The position numbers and the translations under genes were made by a program. A DNA stretch of 64,000 nucleotides from Corynebacterium gallinarum (GTDB lineage Bacteria > Actinomycetota > Actinomycetes > Mycobacteriales > Mycobacteriaceae). The notes below the pieces were generated by a model. The model made no database searches. It worked only from the letters and a program-made list of their open reading frames with translations, and had not been told where the DNA came from. Positions 26,886 through 39,009 of this stretch are shown in pieces. The DNA lies in NCBI RefSeq assembly GCF_014837045.1, contig NZ_JACSPR010000004.1, positions 62,001 through 126,000 of the forward strand, written 5' to 3'. Numbering within the stretch: position 1 is the stretch's first letter; every line of letters begins with the position of its first letter.

Positions 26886-28280
26886 ATGGTTAAAAAGGCA
26901 CGCAGTGTGCATGAATGTTCCGAATGCGGTTACTCCAGCCCCAAGTGGCTGGGCCGCTGCCCCGAATGTGGTTCCTGGGGTTCCATGGAGGAACGCACCG
27001 TCGGTGCCGCCACGGGTGCCGCGAAGGCGGCCGTCTCGGGGGCTGCACCCACCGGCCTGACGCCCACCTCCCCTGCTGTGCCGATCGGCAAGATCGTCGC
27101 CTCCACCGCCACCAGCATCTCCACCGGCATCGGCGAGCTCGACCGTGTGCTGGGCAGCGGCATCGTCCCCGGTTCGGTGGTGCTCATGGCCGGTGAGCCC
27201 GGTGTGGGTAAGTCCACGCTCCTGCTCGAGGTGGCCAGCCGGTGGTCGTCGATGAAGGAGGGTGACAGCACCCGCACCGCGCTCTATGTCACCGCCGAGG
27301 AGTCCGCGGGGCAGGTGCGTCTGCGTGCGGAACGCACCAATGCGCTCAAGGACACCCTGTACCTGGCGGCGGAATCGAATCTGGATGTGGTATTCGGCCA
27401 TGTCAACCAGCTCAAACCCAGCCTCCTCATCGTCGACTCGGTTCAGACCATGCACGCCGCCGGTGTGGAGGGCGTGGCCGGTGGTGTCGCCCAGTCGCGT
27501 GCCGTCACGGCGGCCCTGACCACCCTGGCCAAGACCTCCGGGGTGCCGATCCTGCTCGTGGGTCATGTGACCAAGGACGGCAATGTGGCCGGCCCCCGCG
27601 TGCTGGAACACCTGGTGGATGTGGTGCTCAACTTCGAGGGTGACAGGCATTCGTCGTTACGCATGCTCCGTGGCATCAAGAACCGCTTCGGCGCCACGGA
27701 TGAGGTGGGCTGTTTCGAGCAGCAGTCCGATGGCATCAAGGAGGTCCCGGACCCGTCCGGCCTGTTCCTCTCCCACCGCGGTTCCACCCCCGATGGCACG
27801 GCCGTGACGGTCGCCATGGACGGTGTGCGCCCCCTGCTGGCCGAGGTGCAGAGCCTGCTTGTCGACGCCCCCTCCAAGAACCCCCGACGCGTGGTCACGG
27901 GGCTCGACGCCAACCGGGTTCCGATGGTGCTGGCGGTGCTCTCCGCGCGCGCCGGGCGCGCCACCCAGGGCAAGGACGCGTATGTGGCCACCGTCGGTGG
28001 CATGAAGGTGGGTGAACCCGCCACCGATCTCGCGGTGGCGCTGGCGACCGCCTCCGCACTGGCCAAGAAACCACTCCCGGACAAGACAGTGGTCCTCGGT
28101 GAAGTTGGTCTGGCCGGTGAGATCAGACGGGTGCCCAACGTGGAACGCCGCCTGGCGGAGGCTGAACGGCTGGGATATGAAAAAGCTGTCGTACCTGCGG
28201 GTTCCGGGGTGAAGAAGACCGGCCTGCAGGTTATGGAGGCATCAACGCTGGTCGATGCCCTAGCAGCTGTAAAGTTGTGA
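26886..28280 (+). CDS. radA: DNA repair protein RadA
   Basis: A protein of 464 residues. It has a four-cysteine zinc finger (HECSECGYSS, then RCPECGSW), a RecA-like ATPase with Walker A GEPGVGKST, the diagnostic KNRFG motif, and a Lon-like C-terminal domain. It promotes branch migration in recombinational repair. TAGGAT ends 6 bases before the ATG at 26886, so a leaderless start is likely there; the in-frame GTG at 26880 is inside that spacer. The next gene is disA, 3 bases away, an arrangement conserved across Gram-positive bacteria. Confidence 0.96.
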   Translation: MVKKARSVHECSECGYSSPKWLGRCPECGSWGSMEERTVGAATGAAKAAVSGAAPTGLTPTSPAVPIGKIVASTATSISTGIGELDRVLGSGIVPGSVVLMAGEPGVGKSTLLLEVASRWSSMKEGDSTRTALYVTAEESAGQVRLRAERTNALKDTLYLAAESNLDVVFGHVNQLKPSLLIVDSVQTMHAAGVEGVAGGVAQSRAVTAALTTLAKTSGVPILLVGHVTKDGNVAGPRVLEHLVDVVLNFEGDRHSSLRMLRGIKNRFGATDEVGCFEQQSDGIKEVPDPSGLFLSHRGSTPDGTAVTVAMDGVRPLLAEVQSLLVDAPSKNPRRVVTGLDANRVPMVLAVLSARAGRATQGKDAYVATVGGMKVGEPATDLAVALATASALAKKPLPDKTVVLGEVGLAGEIRRVPNVERRLAEAERLGYEKAVVPAGSGVKKTGLQVMEASTLVDALAAVKL

Positions 28281-28283
28281 TTC

Positions 28284-29354
28284 ATGAGCACCACCACCGA
28301 TATCCTCCCGGATGTCCACACCATGCGTGACACCCTGCAGCGTCTCGCACCCGGCACCCCACTGCGCGACGGCCTGGACCGCATCGTCCGTGGCCACACC
28401 GGCGCCCTCATCGTCCTCGGCGATGAGGAGAATGTCACCTCCATCTGCGACGGCGGCTTCGAATTCGACGTCACCTTCGCCGCCACCCGCCTGCGCGAAC
28501 TGTGCAAGATGGACGGTGCCGTGGTCCTGTCCTCGGACGGCGAACGCATCAAACGCGCCAATGTGCAGCTGATCCCCTCGCCGTCCTGGCCCACCCAGGA
28601 ATCAGGCACCCGCCACCGGTCTGCGGAACGCACCGCCCTGCAGACCGGTGTGCCGGTGATCGCCGTGTCCGAATCCCAGAACACCATCACCCTCTACGTC
28701 GAGGGCATGTCGCACATCCTGGAGGAACCCTCCACCCTGCTCAACCGGGCGAATCAGGCGCTGGGCACCATGGAGCGCTACCGTGACCGCCTTGATCAGG
28801 TCAATACCCGGCTCCACATGGCGGAGCTGCACAACTACGCCACGGTGATCGATGTGGTCTCCGTGATCCAGCGTGAAGAGATGCTTCGACGTGTCGGCGA
28901 GACCATCGACACGAATGTGCTCGAACTTGGCCGGGAGGCCAAACAGATCAAGATCCAGCTCACCGAACTGCGTGGCGACAACGACCGCGAACGCGGCTAC
29001 ATCATCGCCGACTACCTGGTCACCGACGGCATCCCCGCCGATGAGGCGATCACCGAGGCGCTGGAGGCTGTCTCCGGTCTGGACGACAAATCCCTGATGA
29101 AGCCCTCCAACATCGCCCGCATCCTGGGTCTTCCCCCCACGGAGGAGGCACTCGATGAACCGGTGATACCCCGCGGCTACCGCACCCTCAACCGGGTGCC
29201 CCGCGTGCAGAAATTCCTCATGGATAAACTCGTGGGCGAATTCGGGAACCTGCATGCACTGACCAGCGCCTCCGTGGAGGAGATCAGTGCTGTCGACGGC
29301 GTCGGATCGCTGTGGGCCCGCCACATCACCGATGGGCTGGCCCGGCTGACCTAA
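28284..29354 (+). CDS. disA: DNA integrity scanning protein / c-di-AMP synthase DisA
   Basis: A protein of 356 residues. The N-terminal diadenylate cyclase domain carries the conserved DGA (KMDGAVV) and RHRSA motifs. A helical spine follows, then a helix-hairpin-helix DNA-binding domain at the C-terminus (ISAVDGVGSLWARHI). It makes c-di-AMP from ATP and slides on DNA until it meets branched structures. It is co-transcribed with radA. The stop overlaps the convergent gene by four bases. Confidence 0.96.
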   Translation: MSTTTDILPDVHTMRDTLQRLAPGTPLRDGLDRIVRGHTGALIVLGDEENVTSICDGGFEFDVTFAATRLRELCKMDGAVVLSSDGERIKRANVQLIPSPSWPTQESGTRHRSAERTALQTGVPVIAVSESQNTITLYVEGMSHILEEPSTLLNRANQALGTMERYRDRLDQVNTRLHMAELHNYATVIDVVSVIQREEMLRRVGETIDTNVLELGREAKQIKIQLTELRGDNDRERGYIIADYLVTDGIPADEAITEALEAVSGLDDKSLMKPSNIARILGLPPTEEALDEPVIPRGYRTLNRVPRVQKFLMDKLVGEFGNLHALTSASVEEISAVDGVGSLWARHITDGLARLT

Positions 29355-30061
29355 CCCAGGTTGAAGGTCAGTGCCTGGGAGGGGTTGTCCCCGATGACGG
29401 TGTGCAGGAAGTAGGCACCCGCGGGCACCGGCTGACGGTCGGAGCACCGCTCCGGCGCGGAGGTGGTGCGTGACCAGATGGCCTGGAAATAACGCTGCTC
29501 CCCTGCGGGGAAGACACGGGTTCCGGTTTCCACCGCCGGGTTGCAATCCACATCCGCCCAGACACGGGCGTTGGTGGCCAGGTCATAGACCTCGAAGCGC
29601 AGGACCTCATCATCCAGGTCGACCTCACAGTCGGCGGCGGTGGGGTTCTCCACCGTCATATACAGCTGTGGTTCCTCACCGGCGGCGAAGTTCGGTTTGT
29701 TACTGCCGGCGGTGATGACCAGATCCGACAGTTCGCAGGAGTCCTTCGGCGCACCGGTCGGCTCCGCGGATTCCTCCGTGGTGCCCTCAGCTGCCGACAC
29801 CGAGGAACCGGCGGCATCCTCCGGGCTGGAGGAGGCTGCGGTTCCGGTGGTCTCCGTCGTGGTCTCCGGGGTGATGTCCACGGAGTTGTCCAGCGTGGTG
29901 GTGGCCGCGGCGGTGTCGGTGTCTGTCTCCTCGGAGGATTCCCCACCGAGGGAGGTCAGACCCCAGATGGCCAGGGCGATCACGACCAGCAGAATGACAA
30001 GCGCAGCGATACGACGGCGCCTGTAGATGACTTCGTTGTGTCTCGGAGTTCCCACAGGCAT
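29351..30061 (-). CDS. Single-span membrane protein with Thr/Ser/Glu-rich linker and extracytoplasmic domain
   Basis: A protein of 236 residues. The basic N-terminus (YRRRR) precedes one hydrophobic helix (about 19-38), followed by a low-complexity linker (about 40-105) rich in Thr, Ser, Glu and Ala. The C-terminal beta-rich domain has four cysteines (CELSDL, CEVDLDD, DCNP, RCSD), probably two disulfides. The topology is inside-to-outside, with a surface domain. I do not recognise it. It is conserved-looking and lies tail to tail with disA. Confidence 0.7.
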   Translation of the reverse strand: MPVGTPRHNEVIYRRRRIAALVILLVVIALAIWGLTSLGGESSEETDTDTAAATTTLDNSVDITPETTTETTGTAASSSPEDAAGSSVSAAEGTTEESAEPTGAPKDSCELSDLVITAGSNKPNFAAGEEPQLYMTVENPTAADCEVDLDDEVLRFEVYDLATNARVWADVDCNPAVETGTRVFPAGEQRYFQAIWSRTTSAPERCSDRQPVPAGAYFLHTVIGDNPSQALTFNLG

Positions 30062-30130
30062 CAGCTTATTCCTTGGTCACCCTGGGAGGAGGCACCAACA
30101 CGTGAACGGGTTAGTTTTCACCCCCTCCTG

Positions 30131-30754
30131 TTAATCCACGTTGCGGGTAATCACAGGCTCGGTGAGGCCATCGGACAGGCGGTAGCGCAGGCCCACGATG
30201 CCGACCTTGCCGTCCTCAACCCTCTCGGCGATTTCAGGGGCACGGGTGAGGATCTGGTCCACGGTCGCCTTCACATGGTGGCACTCGAATTCCTTGATGC
30301 TTTCCAATCCCAGGCCACGGGCCTCCAGGATGGAGGGGGCGACCTTCTCGATCATGACACGCTGGTACCCACCCGGGATGTCCCCACCGTCGAGGGCGGC
30401 GGCGGTGGCGGCGACGGCACCGCAGGACTCATGGCCCATGACCACAACGAGCGGAACCTCAAGAGCCTCGATGGCGTATTCAATGGAGGCGAACACCGCC
30501 TGGTCGAGGATCTCACCTGCGGTACGGACCACGAAGAGATCACCCAGTCCGACGTCGAAGATGATCTCCACCGGGACGCGGGAATCGGAGCAGGACAGGA
30601 TGACTGCGGAAGGACGCTGGCCTTCCCGGAGTGCCTGACGACGCGGGGCGTCCTGGTTGGGGTGGTCGCCCTGGTGGTCGATGAATCGCTGGTTACCGGC
30701 CCGCAGCGCCTCCCAGACGGCGGCAGGGGTACGTTCTACATTTCGCAATGGCAT
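30131..30754 (-). CDS. Beta-class carbonic anhydrase
   Basis: A protein of 207 residues (EC 4.2.1.1). Zinc ligands are Cys in SCSDSRVP and His/Cys in GHESCGAV, with the Asp-Arg pair intact. It hydrates CO2 to bicarbonate, needed by anaplerotic and biotin carboxylases at ambient CO2. The start at 30754 (MPLRNVE) is chosen because longer versions run across the mutY gene. It shares 67 bases of promoter region with the divergent mutY. Confidence 0.94.
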   Translation of the reverse strand: MPLRNVERTPAAVWEALRAGNQRFIDHQGDHPNQDAPRRQALREGQRPSAVILSCSDSRVPVEIIFDVGLGDLFVVRTAGEILDQAVFASIEYAIEALEVPLVVVMGHESCGAVAATAAALDGGDIPGGYQRVMIEKVAPSILEARGLGLESIKEFECHHVKATVDQILTRAPEIAERVEDGKVGIVGLRYRLSDGLTEPVITRNVD

Positions 30755-30821
30755 GAGTTCTATTCTTCCATCATGAATGTTTGGGATGCGAACCGACCCA
30801 TGCATTAGAATTTCCGGGGAC

Positions 30822-31703
30822 ATGTCACATAACACTCTCCAGTCCTCCATCCTCCAGTGGTTCCGCCTCAACGCCCGCGACCTGGCGTGGCGCGATCCCG
30901 ACACCTCTGCCTGGGGAATCCTGCTCTCCGAGGTGATGAGCCAACAGACTCCGGTGGCCCGCGTCGAACCGATCTGGCTGAAGTGGATGGCCACCTGGCC
31001 CACCCCGCAGGCGTTTGCGGAGGCCTCCCCCGATGAGGTGCTGCGCGCCTGGGGAAAGCTGGGGTATCCGCGTCGGGCCCTGCGGTTGCTGGAGTGTGCG
31101 AGGGTGATCGTCGACAAGCATGGTGGCCGGGTACCGGACACCGTCGACGAACTGCTCGCCCTGCCCTGCATCGGCGACTACACCGCGCGCGCCGTGGCCG
31201 CGTTCGCGTTCGGGCGAAACGTACCGGTCGTGGACACCAACGTGCGCCGCGTGTACCGACGCGCCGTCGAGGGCCGCTTCCTGCAGGGAACCGCCTCCAA
31301 AAAGGAGCTTGTCGACGTCGCCGCCATTCTCCCCGCTGCCTCCGGCCCCGAATTCTCCGCCGGGATCATGGAACTGGGCGCACTGATCTGCACCGCCACG
31401 TCACCGAAATGTGCTTCGTGCCCACTGTTGGAACTGTGCGAATGGCAACGCCTGGGATGCCCCGCCCCCTCCGAGGAGGAACTCGCCTCCGCGAAGAAAC
31501 GCGTGCAGAAATTCGCCGGCACCGACCGGCAGGTCCGCGGCCTGATCATGGATGTGCTGCGCGGGGCGGACGCACCCGTGGCGAAATCAGCCATCGACGT
31601 GGTCTGGCCCGACGAGGCACAACGCTCCCGGGCACTGTTCTCCCTGTTATCCGATGGCCTGGCCGAGCAGGATGCCGACGGGAACTTCCACCTGCCTCGT
31701 TAA
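30822..31703 (+). CDS. mutY: A/G-specific adenine DNA glycosylase MutY
   Basis: A protein of 293 residues. It removes adenine mispaired with 8-oxoguanine. The catalytic Glu is in SEVMSQQT, the helix-hairpin-helix is LPCIGDYTARAVAAFAFG with catalytic Asp in VVDTNVRRV, and four cysteines (C-TATSPK-C-AS-C-PLLEL-C) hold the 4Fe-4S cluster. It lacks the long C-terminal NUDIX-like domain of E. coli MutY (350 residues), as is usual in actinobacteria. The TAA stop is inside the TTAA edge of a palindromic repeat. Confidence 0.95.
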   Translation: MSHNTLQSSILQWFRLNARDLAWRDPDTSAWGILLSEVMSQQTPVARVEPIWLKWMATWPTPQAFAEASPDEVLRAWGKLGYPRRALRLLECARVIVDKHGGRVPDTVDELLALPCIGDYTARAVAAFAFGRNVPVVDTNVRRVYRRAVEGRFLQGTASKKELVDVAAILPAASGPEFSAGIMELGALICTATSPKCASCPLLELCEWQRLGCPAPSEEELASAKKRVQKFAGTDRQVRGLIMDVLRGADAPVAKSAIDVVWPDEAQRSRALFSLLSDGLAEQDADGNFHLPR

Positions 31704-31784
31704 CCCCGAGATCCTGTTTCCAGAGACCGCAATACTTAACCCAGAGATCACTGGTGGTTTCTGGAGACAGGATCTCTGGGTTAA
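31700..31784 (-). repeat. 85-bp TTAA-bounded palindromic repeat, copy 1
   Basis: The ends are TTAACCCCGAGATCC...GGATCTCTGGGTTAA, a near-perfect inverted repeat of about 25 bases per arm. A third half-site TTAACCCAGAGATC lies inside at 31736-31749. It sits between the convergent mutY and butA genes, and its first TTAA contains the mutY stop codon. Orientation is called minus, relative to copies 3 and 4. Confidence 0.9.
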
Positions 31785-31795
31785 GGTTCGGCGGT

Positions 31796-32572
31796 CTAGT
31801 TGTAGAGCATGCCACCGTCGACGAGAATGACCTGGCCGGTGACGTAGTCGGAGTTCCCGGACGCCAGGAAGGAGACGACACCTGCGACATCCTCCGGGAC
31901 GGAGGGCCTGCCCAGGGCGATGGTGGAGGAGTATTCCTCGAAATTCTGACCGATGGGCTTGCCGTTGATCTTGGACAGCTCCTCATCGATCTGCTTCCAC
32001 ATGCCGGTGCCCACGATGCCCGGGGCATAGGCGTTGACGGTGTGGCCCTTGGGTGCCAGCTCCTGTGCCGCGGCCTGGGTGAGACCACGGACCGCGAACT
32101 TGGTGGTGGCGTAGGCGCTGAGAATCGGGAACCCCTGGATCGCCGCGATGGAGGCAGCGTTGATGATCTTGCCCTTCACACCGAGTTCGTCGAATTTCTT
32201 CGCCGCCACCTGGATGCCGAAGAACACCGAGAACACATTGATGGAGTAGATCTGCTTGAGGTCCTCCTCGGTAATCTCCATCAGCTGCTTGATCTGTGCG
32301 ATGCCGGCGTTGTTGACCAGGACATCGAACCCACCCAGTTTCTCGGCGACTTCATCAACAGCTGCCTCGAAATTGGCCTTATCGGAAACATCGAGTGCGA
32401 CGAAGTGGGCTTTCTGGCCAGCGGCTTCGATGTTCTTGAGAACCTCTGCCGCGGTCTCCTCCTGGTGGGGGAGGTCTGCGATGGCAACATCAAGGCCATC
32501 ATTGGCGAGTTTTTCTGCGATTGCACGGCCGATGCCCTGGGCACCTCCGGTGACAAGTGCTACTTTGCTCAT
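31796..32572 (-). CDS. butA: Short-chain dehydrogenase, acetoin reductase / L-2,3-butanediol dehydrogenase type
   Basis: A protein of 258 residues. It is a classical SDR: cofactor motif TGGAQGIG, NNAG, and catalytic Ser (NAAS) with YATTK. It resembles C. glutamicum ButA, which reduces acetoin to 2,3-butanediol with NADH, and sits just upstream of clpC as in that species. Ribosome site AAAGGATC. Closely related SDRs act on other small ketones, so the substrate is likely but not proven. Confidence 0.85.
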   Translation of the reverse strand: MSKVALVTGGAQGIGRAIAEKLANDGLDVAIADLPHQEETAAEVLKNIEAAGQKAHFVALDVSDKANFEAAVDEVAEKLGGFDVLVNNAGIAQIKQLMEITEEDLKQIYSINVFSVFFGIQVAAKKFDELGVKGKIINAASIAAIQGFPILSAYATTKFAVRGLTQAAAQELAPKGHTVNAYAPGIVGTGMWKQIDEELSKINGKPIGQNFEEYSSTIALGRPSVPEDVAGVVSFLASGNSDYVTGQVILVDGGMLYN

Positions 32573-32706
32573 GATCTTGATCCTTTCCTCGTGAATTGGC
32601 CCAGAGGCCGGAAGGGACAAGACCCGCTGGCCTCTCTTGGGGGCCCACGTTAGGTGAGTGCGTCAGATCGTGCAGAAAGCATCCTGTGAGCAAACTCCAG
32701 GCACAA

Positions 32707-32735
32707 CAAAACCCCGCATCGTCGATGCGGGGTTT
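32707..32735 (-). terminator. Intrinsic terminator for clpC
   Basis: AAAACCCCGCATC, 3-base loop, GATGCGGGGTTT: a 10-bp GC-rich stem with A and T tails. It lies 15 bases after the clpC stop and could also work in the other direction. Confidence 0.9.
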
Positions 32736-32749
32736 CGTCGTGAAGCGCT

Positions 32750-35533
32750 CTACTGGTCGCGCTGTGGTGCAGCACCACCCGGCTGGTCATCGGTGCCGTA
32801 GTAGTCACCGGTGACGCGCTCGGATTCCGTGGGGTTGGAGGAGGCATCCTCATCCAGCTCGCGGAGGGTGTCCGTGTCGATGTCATCGAGGGAGCCGGTC
32901 TCCGGGACATCGCCGTCGGCTGCGGAGTCGACATCCTGGATGGCCTCGGCGGCCTCAACGGAGATCTCGGAGAACTTGCCGTCCGGCAGTGGCTTCGGGC
33001 GCGGGGTGAAGGTGAAGGTGGCGCCGTCGGTGTTCTTCGACTCGCCATCCCAGCCGTCGACGTCAACGGTGACGATCTCGCCGGCACCGATCTCGCCGAA
33101 GAGGATCTTCTCCGACATCGCGTCCTCGATCTCACGCTGGATGGTACGACGCAGTGGTCGTGCACCCAGTACCGGATCGAAACCGCGGGAGGCCAGCAGA
33201 GCCTTGGCCTTGTCGGTGAGCTCGATGCCCATATCCTTGTCCGCCAGGGCACGGGAGACACGGCCGATGAGCAGCTCGACCATCTGGACGATCTGGTCGC
33301 GGGTCAGCTGGTGGAAGACCACGATCTCGTCGATACGGTTGAGGAACTCGGGGCGGAAGTGCTTCTTCAGCTCGTCGTTGACCTTGTTCTTCATCCGGTC
33401 GTACTGGGCGTCGGAATCGGTTTCGTTGCTTCCGCTGAAGCCCAGGCCGACAGCCTTGGAGATGTCCTGGGTGCCCAGGTTCGAGGTGAAGATCAGCACG
33501 GTGTTCTTGAAGTCCACCACACGACCCTGGCCGTCGGTGAGACGACCATCCTCGAGCACCTGCAGGAGGGTGTTGTAGATCTCCTTGTGGGCCTTCTCGA
33601 TCTCGTCGAAAAGCACCACGGAGAACGGCTTGCGGCGGACCTTCTCGGTGAGCTGGCCGCCCTCCTCGTAGCCGACGTATCCGGGAGGTGCACCGAAGAG
33701 ACGGGAGGCGGTGAAGCGGTCGTGGAACTCGCCCATGTCGATCTGGATGAGGGAATCATCGTCACCGAACAGGAACTGGGCCAGCGCCTTGGACAGCTCG
33801 GTCTTACCCACACCGGACGGACCGGCGAAGATGAAGGAACCGGACGGACGCTTCGGGTCCTTCAGGCCTGCACGGGTACGGCGGATCGCGCGGGAGACAG
33901 CCTTGACGGCCTCGTCCTGCCCGATAATGCGCTTGTGCAGCTCCTCCTCCATGTTGAGCAGGCGGGAGGACTCCGCCTCGGTCAGCTTGAATACCGGGAT
34001 GCCGGTCCAGTTAGCCAGAATCTCAGCGATCTGCTCCTCACCGACCTCGGCGATCTCCTCGAGATCACCCGCACGCCACTGCTTCTCCTTCTCGGCGCGC
34101 TCCTCCCCCAGCTTGCGCTCCTTGTCGCGCAGTCCGGCGGCCTTCTCAAAGTCCTGGGCGTCGATGGCCGCCTCCTTCTCACGGCGGACATCGGCGATAC
34201 GCTCGTCGACCTCACGCAGCGATTCAGGGGCGGTCATGCGCTTGATGCGCATGCGGGCGCCGGCCTCATCGATGAGGTCCACGGCCTTGTCCGGCAGGAA
34301 ACGGTCGTTGATGTAGCGGTCCGACAGCTGGGCTGCGGCCACCAGGGCACCATCGGTGATGGACACACGGTGGTGGGCCTCGTAGCGGTCACGCAGACCC
34401 TTGAGGATCTCAATGGACAGCTCAACAGAGGGCTCCGGCACCTGCACCGGCTGGAAACGACGCTCCAGGGCGGCGTCCTTCTCGATGTGCTTGCGGTACT
34501 CATCCAGGGTGGTGGCACCGATGGTCTGCAGCTCACCACGCGCCAGCTTCGGCTTCAGCAGGGAGGCTGCATCGATGGCACCTTCAGCAGCACCTGCACC
34601 GACGAGGGTGTGGATCTCATCGATGAACAGAATGATGTCGCCGCGCTGGTTGATCTCCTTGAGCACCTTCTTCAGGCGCTCCTCGAAGTCACCGCGGTAA
34701 CGGGAACCGGCAACCAGGGAACCCAGGTCCAGTGAGTAGACCTGCTTGTCCTTCAGGGTCTCCGGGACCTTGCCGTTGACAATGTCCAGGGCCAGGCCCT
34801 CGACCACGGCGGTCTTACCCACACCGGGCTCACCGATGAGCACCGGGTTGTTCTTGGTACGACGCGAGAGCACCTGCATGATGCGCTCGATCTCCTTGTC
34901 ACGACCCACCACCGGATCCAGCTTGCCGTCTTTGGCAGCCTGGGTCAGGTTACGGCCGAACTGGTCGAGGACCAGCGAGTTGGAACGCTCACCGGCACCG
35001 CCGCCCGTGGCGCGGCCACCGGGGGCGGAACCGGCGCCGACAGCGTCGCCACCCTGTCCACCCTGCGGGCTATCCGGGGATCCACCCTGGCCACCTTCGT
35101 AGCCGGAGAGAAGCTGAATAACCTGCTGGCGCACGCGCGGCAGATCAGCGCCGAGCTTGACCAGCACCTGGGCTGCCACGCCCTCACCCTCGCGGATGAG
35201 GCCGAGAAGCAGGAACTCGGTGCCGATGTATTTGTGGCCCATCTGGAGACCCTCACGCAGTGAGAGCTCCAGGACCTTCTTGGCACGCGGGGTAAAGGGG
35301 ATGTGACCGGTGGTCGGCTTGGAGCCGTGACCGATGATCTCCTCGACCTCCTGGCGAACAGCATCGAGAGAAATGCCCATGGATTCCAGGGCCTTCGCTG
35401 CTACACCCTCACCCTCATGGATGAGACCAAGAAGGATGTGTTCGGTGCCGATGTAATTGTGGTTGAGCATGCGCGCCTCTTCCTGCGCGAGCACAATCAC
35501 GCGGCGTGCACGATCGGTAAACCTCTCGAACAT
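32750..35533 (-). CDS. clpC: ATP-dependent Clp protease ATPase subunit ClpC
   Basis: A 927-residue Hsp100 protein. Two Clp_N repeats (about 1-145) precede a first AAA+ domain with Walker [10 protein letters not shown], a middle UVR/coiled-coil region ([14 protein letters not shown]), and a second AAA+ domain with GPSGVGKTE and Walker B in VVLFDEIE. The acidic tail is longer than in M. tuberculosis ClpC1 (848). It unfolds substrates and feeds them to ClpP. Two palindromes lie upstream; one resembles a ClgR site (clpC is a ClgR target in C. glutamicum). Confidence 0.96.
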   Translation of the reverse strand: MFERFTDRARRVIVLAQEEARMLNHNYIGTEHILLGLIHEGEGVAAKALESMGISLDAVRQEVEEIIGHGSKPTTGHIPFTPRAKKVLELSLREGLQMGHKYIGTEFLLLGLIREGEGVAAQVLVKLGADLPRVRQQVIQLLSGYEGGQGGSPDSPQGGQGGDAVGAGSAPGGRATGGGAGERSNSLVLDQFGRNLTQAAKDGKLDPVVGRDKEIERIMQVLSRRTKNNPVLIGEPGVGKTAVVEGLALDIVNGKVPETLKDKQVYSLDLGSLVAGSRYRGDFEERLKKVLKEINQRGDIILFIDEIHTLVGAGAAEGAIDAASLLKPKLARGELQTIGATTLDEYRKHIEKDAALERRFQPVQVPEPSVELSIEILKGLRDRYEAHHRVSITDGALVAAAQLSDRYINDRFLPDKAVDLIDEAGARMRIKRMTAPESLREVDERIADVRREKEAAIDAQDFEKAAGLRDKERKLGEERAEKEKQWRAGDLEEIAEVGEEQIAEILANWTGIPVFKLTEAESSRLLNMEEELHKRIIGQDEAVKAVSRAIRRTRAGLKDPKRPSGSFIFAGPSGVGKTELSKALAQFLFGDDDSLIQIDMGEFHDRFTASRLFGAPPGYVGYEEGGQLTEKVRRKPFSVVLFDEIEKAHKEIYNTLLQVLEDGRLTDGQGRVVDFKNTVLIFTSNLGTQDISKAVGLGFSGSNETDSDAQYDRMKNKVNDELKKHFRPEFLNRIDEIVVFHQLTRDQIVQMVELLIGRVSRALADKDMGIELTDKAKALLASRGFDPVLGARPLRRTIQREIEDAMSEKILFGEIGAGEIVTVDVDGWDGESKNTDGATFTFTPRPKPLPDGKFSEISVEAAEAIQDVDSAADGDVPETGSLDDIDTDTLRELDEDASSNPTESERVTGDYYGTDDQPGGAAPQRDQ

Positions 35534-35592
35534 GTTCTCCCCTTACCTATTTCCTCTAATTTTAACTTTCACCCACTCTAACGCGGGGACCG

Positions 35593-35615
35593 GACAAAAC
35601 TTCCCCTGTTTTGTC
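35593..35615. promoter_or_regulatory. Inverted repeat in clpC/guaB1 divergent promoter region
   Basis: GACAAAAC (35593-35600), 7-base spacer, GTTTTGTC (35608-35615): a perfect 8-bp palindrome. It lies 60 bases before clpC and about 195 bases before guaB1. It may be an operator or an RNA hairpin in the clpC leader. Confidence 0.55.
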
Positions 35616-35622
35616 GGCGCAG

Positions 35623-35639
35623 GCCCGCGGCAAGCGGGC
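35623..35639. promoter_or_regulatory. ClgR-like CGC-N5-GCG palindrome upstream of clpC
   Basis: GCCCGC (35623-35628), GGCAA, GCGGGC (35634-35639). The core CGC-N5-GCG fits the ClgR activator site that controls clpC and clpP in corynebacteria and mycobacteria (family knowledge). The match to the full consensus is partial. Confidence 0.5.
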
Positions 35640-35784
35640 AGAACGGTTGTATTGGCAGGTCAGGGGGTGTTTTCTGAGGGGTTTCCGCCCTGTACGCCTG
35701 TAGCGAACAACGTCGGGCACGGGGATTCTGGCGGGCGTCGACAAGCAAAAACGGCGGGAGCATGTATCCTAGCGGGCGTTCTGA

Positions 35785-38675
<2,891 letters not shown>

Positions 38676-38861
38676 AGAGGGAGCTGAAGACCTTTCGAGG
38701 GGGGCACTCCACCGGGTTGGATACCTGATGGAGTAAATACCCAGTGGGTGAAAGAGGTGAAAAAACTTCTCAATCCTGTCACAATTGGCGCTCATCCACC
38801 AACCCGCGATTGTACGGGCAGATCACCTGGGATTCTTCCCGATCGCCGACACCGGTATTTA

Positions 38862-38890
38862 AGCATAATTAGAAAGTCTGGTATTATGCT
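38862..38890. promoter_or_regulatory. Operator-like inverted repeat with 21-base centre spacing
   Basis: AGCATAAT (38862-38869) and ATTATGCT (38883-38890) are perfect 8-bp complements whose centres are 21 bases apart, two DNA turns. The right arm overlaps a TATTAT -10-like box. This fits a dimeric repressor (MarR or TetR type) controlling the MFS-CBS exporter. The repressor is not encoded next door. Confidence 0.6.
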
Positions 38891-38956
38891 AGGCTTCGTG
38901 GCCTCCTGGCCACGACGGTGATCAATGACACGACACGTAGGGGTATCTGCAGGACC

Positions 38957-39003
38957 TCCTGACACGGCACGGTTGATCAGCCGATTAACGCCAAATGTCA
39001 GGA
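38957..39003 (+). promoter_or_regulatory. Leader hairpin that can hide the ribosome site of the MFS-CBS gene
   Basis: TCCTGACA (38957-38964) is perfectly complementary to TGTCAGGA (38996-39003), whose AGGA is the Shine-Dalgarno for ATG 39010. Four more pairs, CGGC (38965-38968) with GCCG (38980-38983), can stack inside. Such sequestration is how several drug-resistance genes are held off until a ribosome stalls in a leader. This is inferred from sequence only. Confidence 0.45.
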
Positions 39004-39009
39004 AAATCT

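Larger units (their letters stand above)
38676..39009. promoter_or_regulatory. 334-base divergent region between two MFS genes
   Basis: The region holds the 5' leader of the minus-strand exporter (38676-38800, no clear ribosome site) and promoter, operator and structured leader of the plus-strand MFS-CBS gene (38862-39009). A perfect hairpin CGTGGCC-TCCT-GGCCACG lies at 38897-38914, just after the operator. A small open frame (38925, beginning MTRHVGVS) starts after it and reads across the MFS-CBS start in another frame. Confidence 0.5.

Noticed and set aside
26241-27650. 469-residue minus-strand open frame
   Set aside because: Antisense to the lipoprotein gene and radA and crosses a strong terminator.
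31700-31784. Repeat copy 1 as an ordinary intrinsic terminator
   Set aside because: The arms are too long, the sequence is shared with three other sites including a divergent promoter region, and there is no T tract.
33311-34735. 474-residue plus-strand open frame
   Set aside because: Antisense to clpC; no ribosome site and no recognisable domain.
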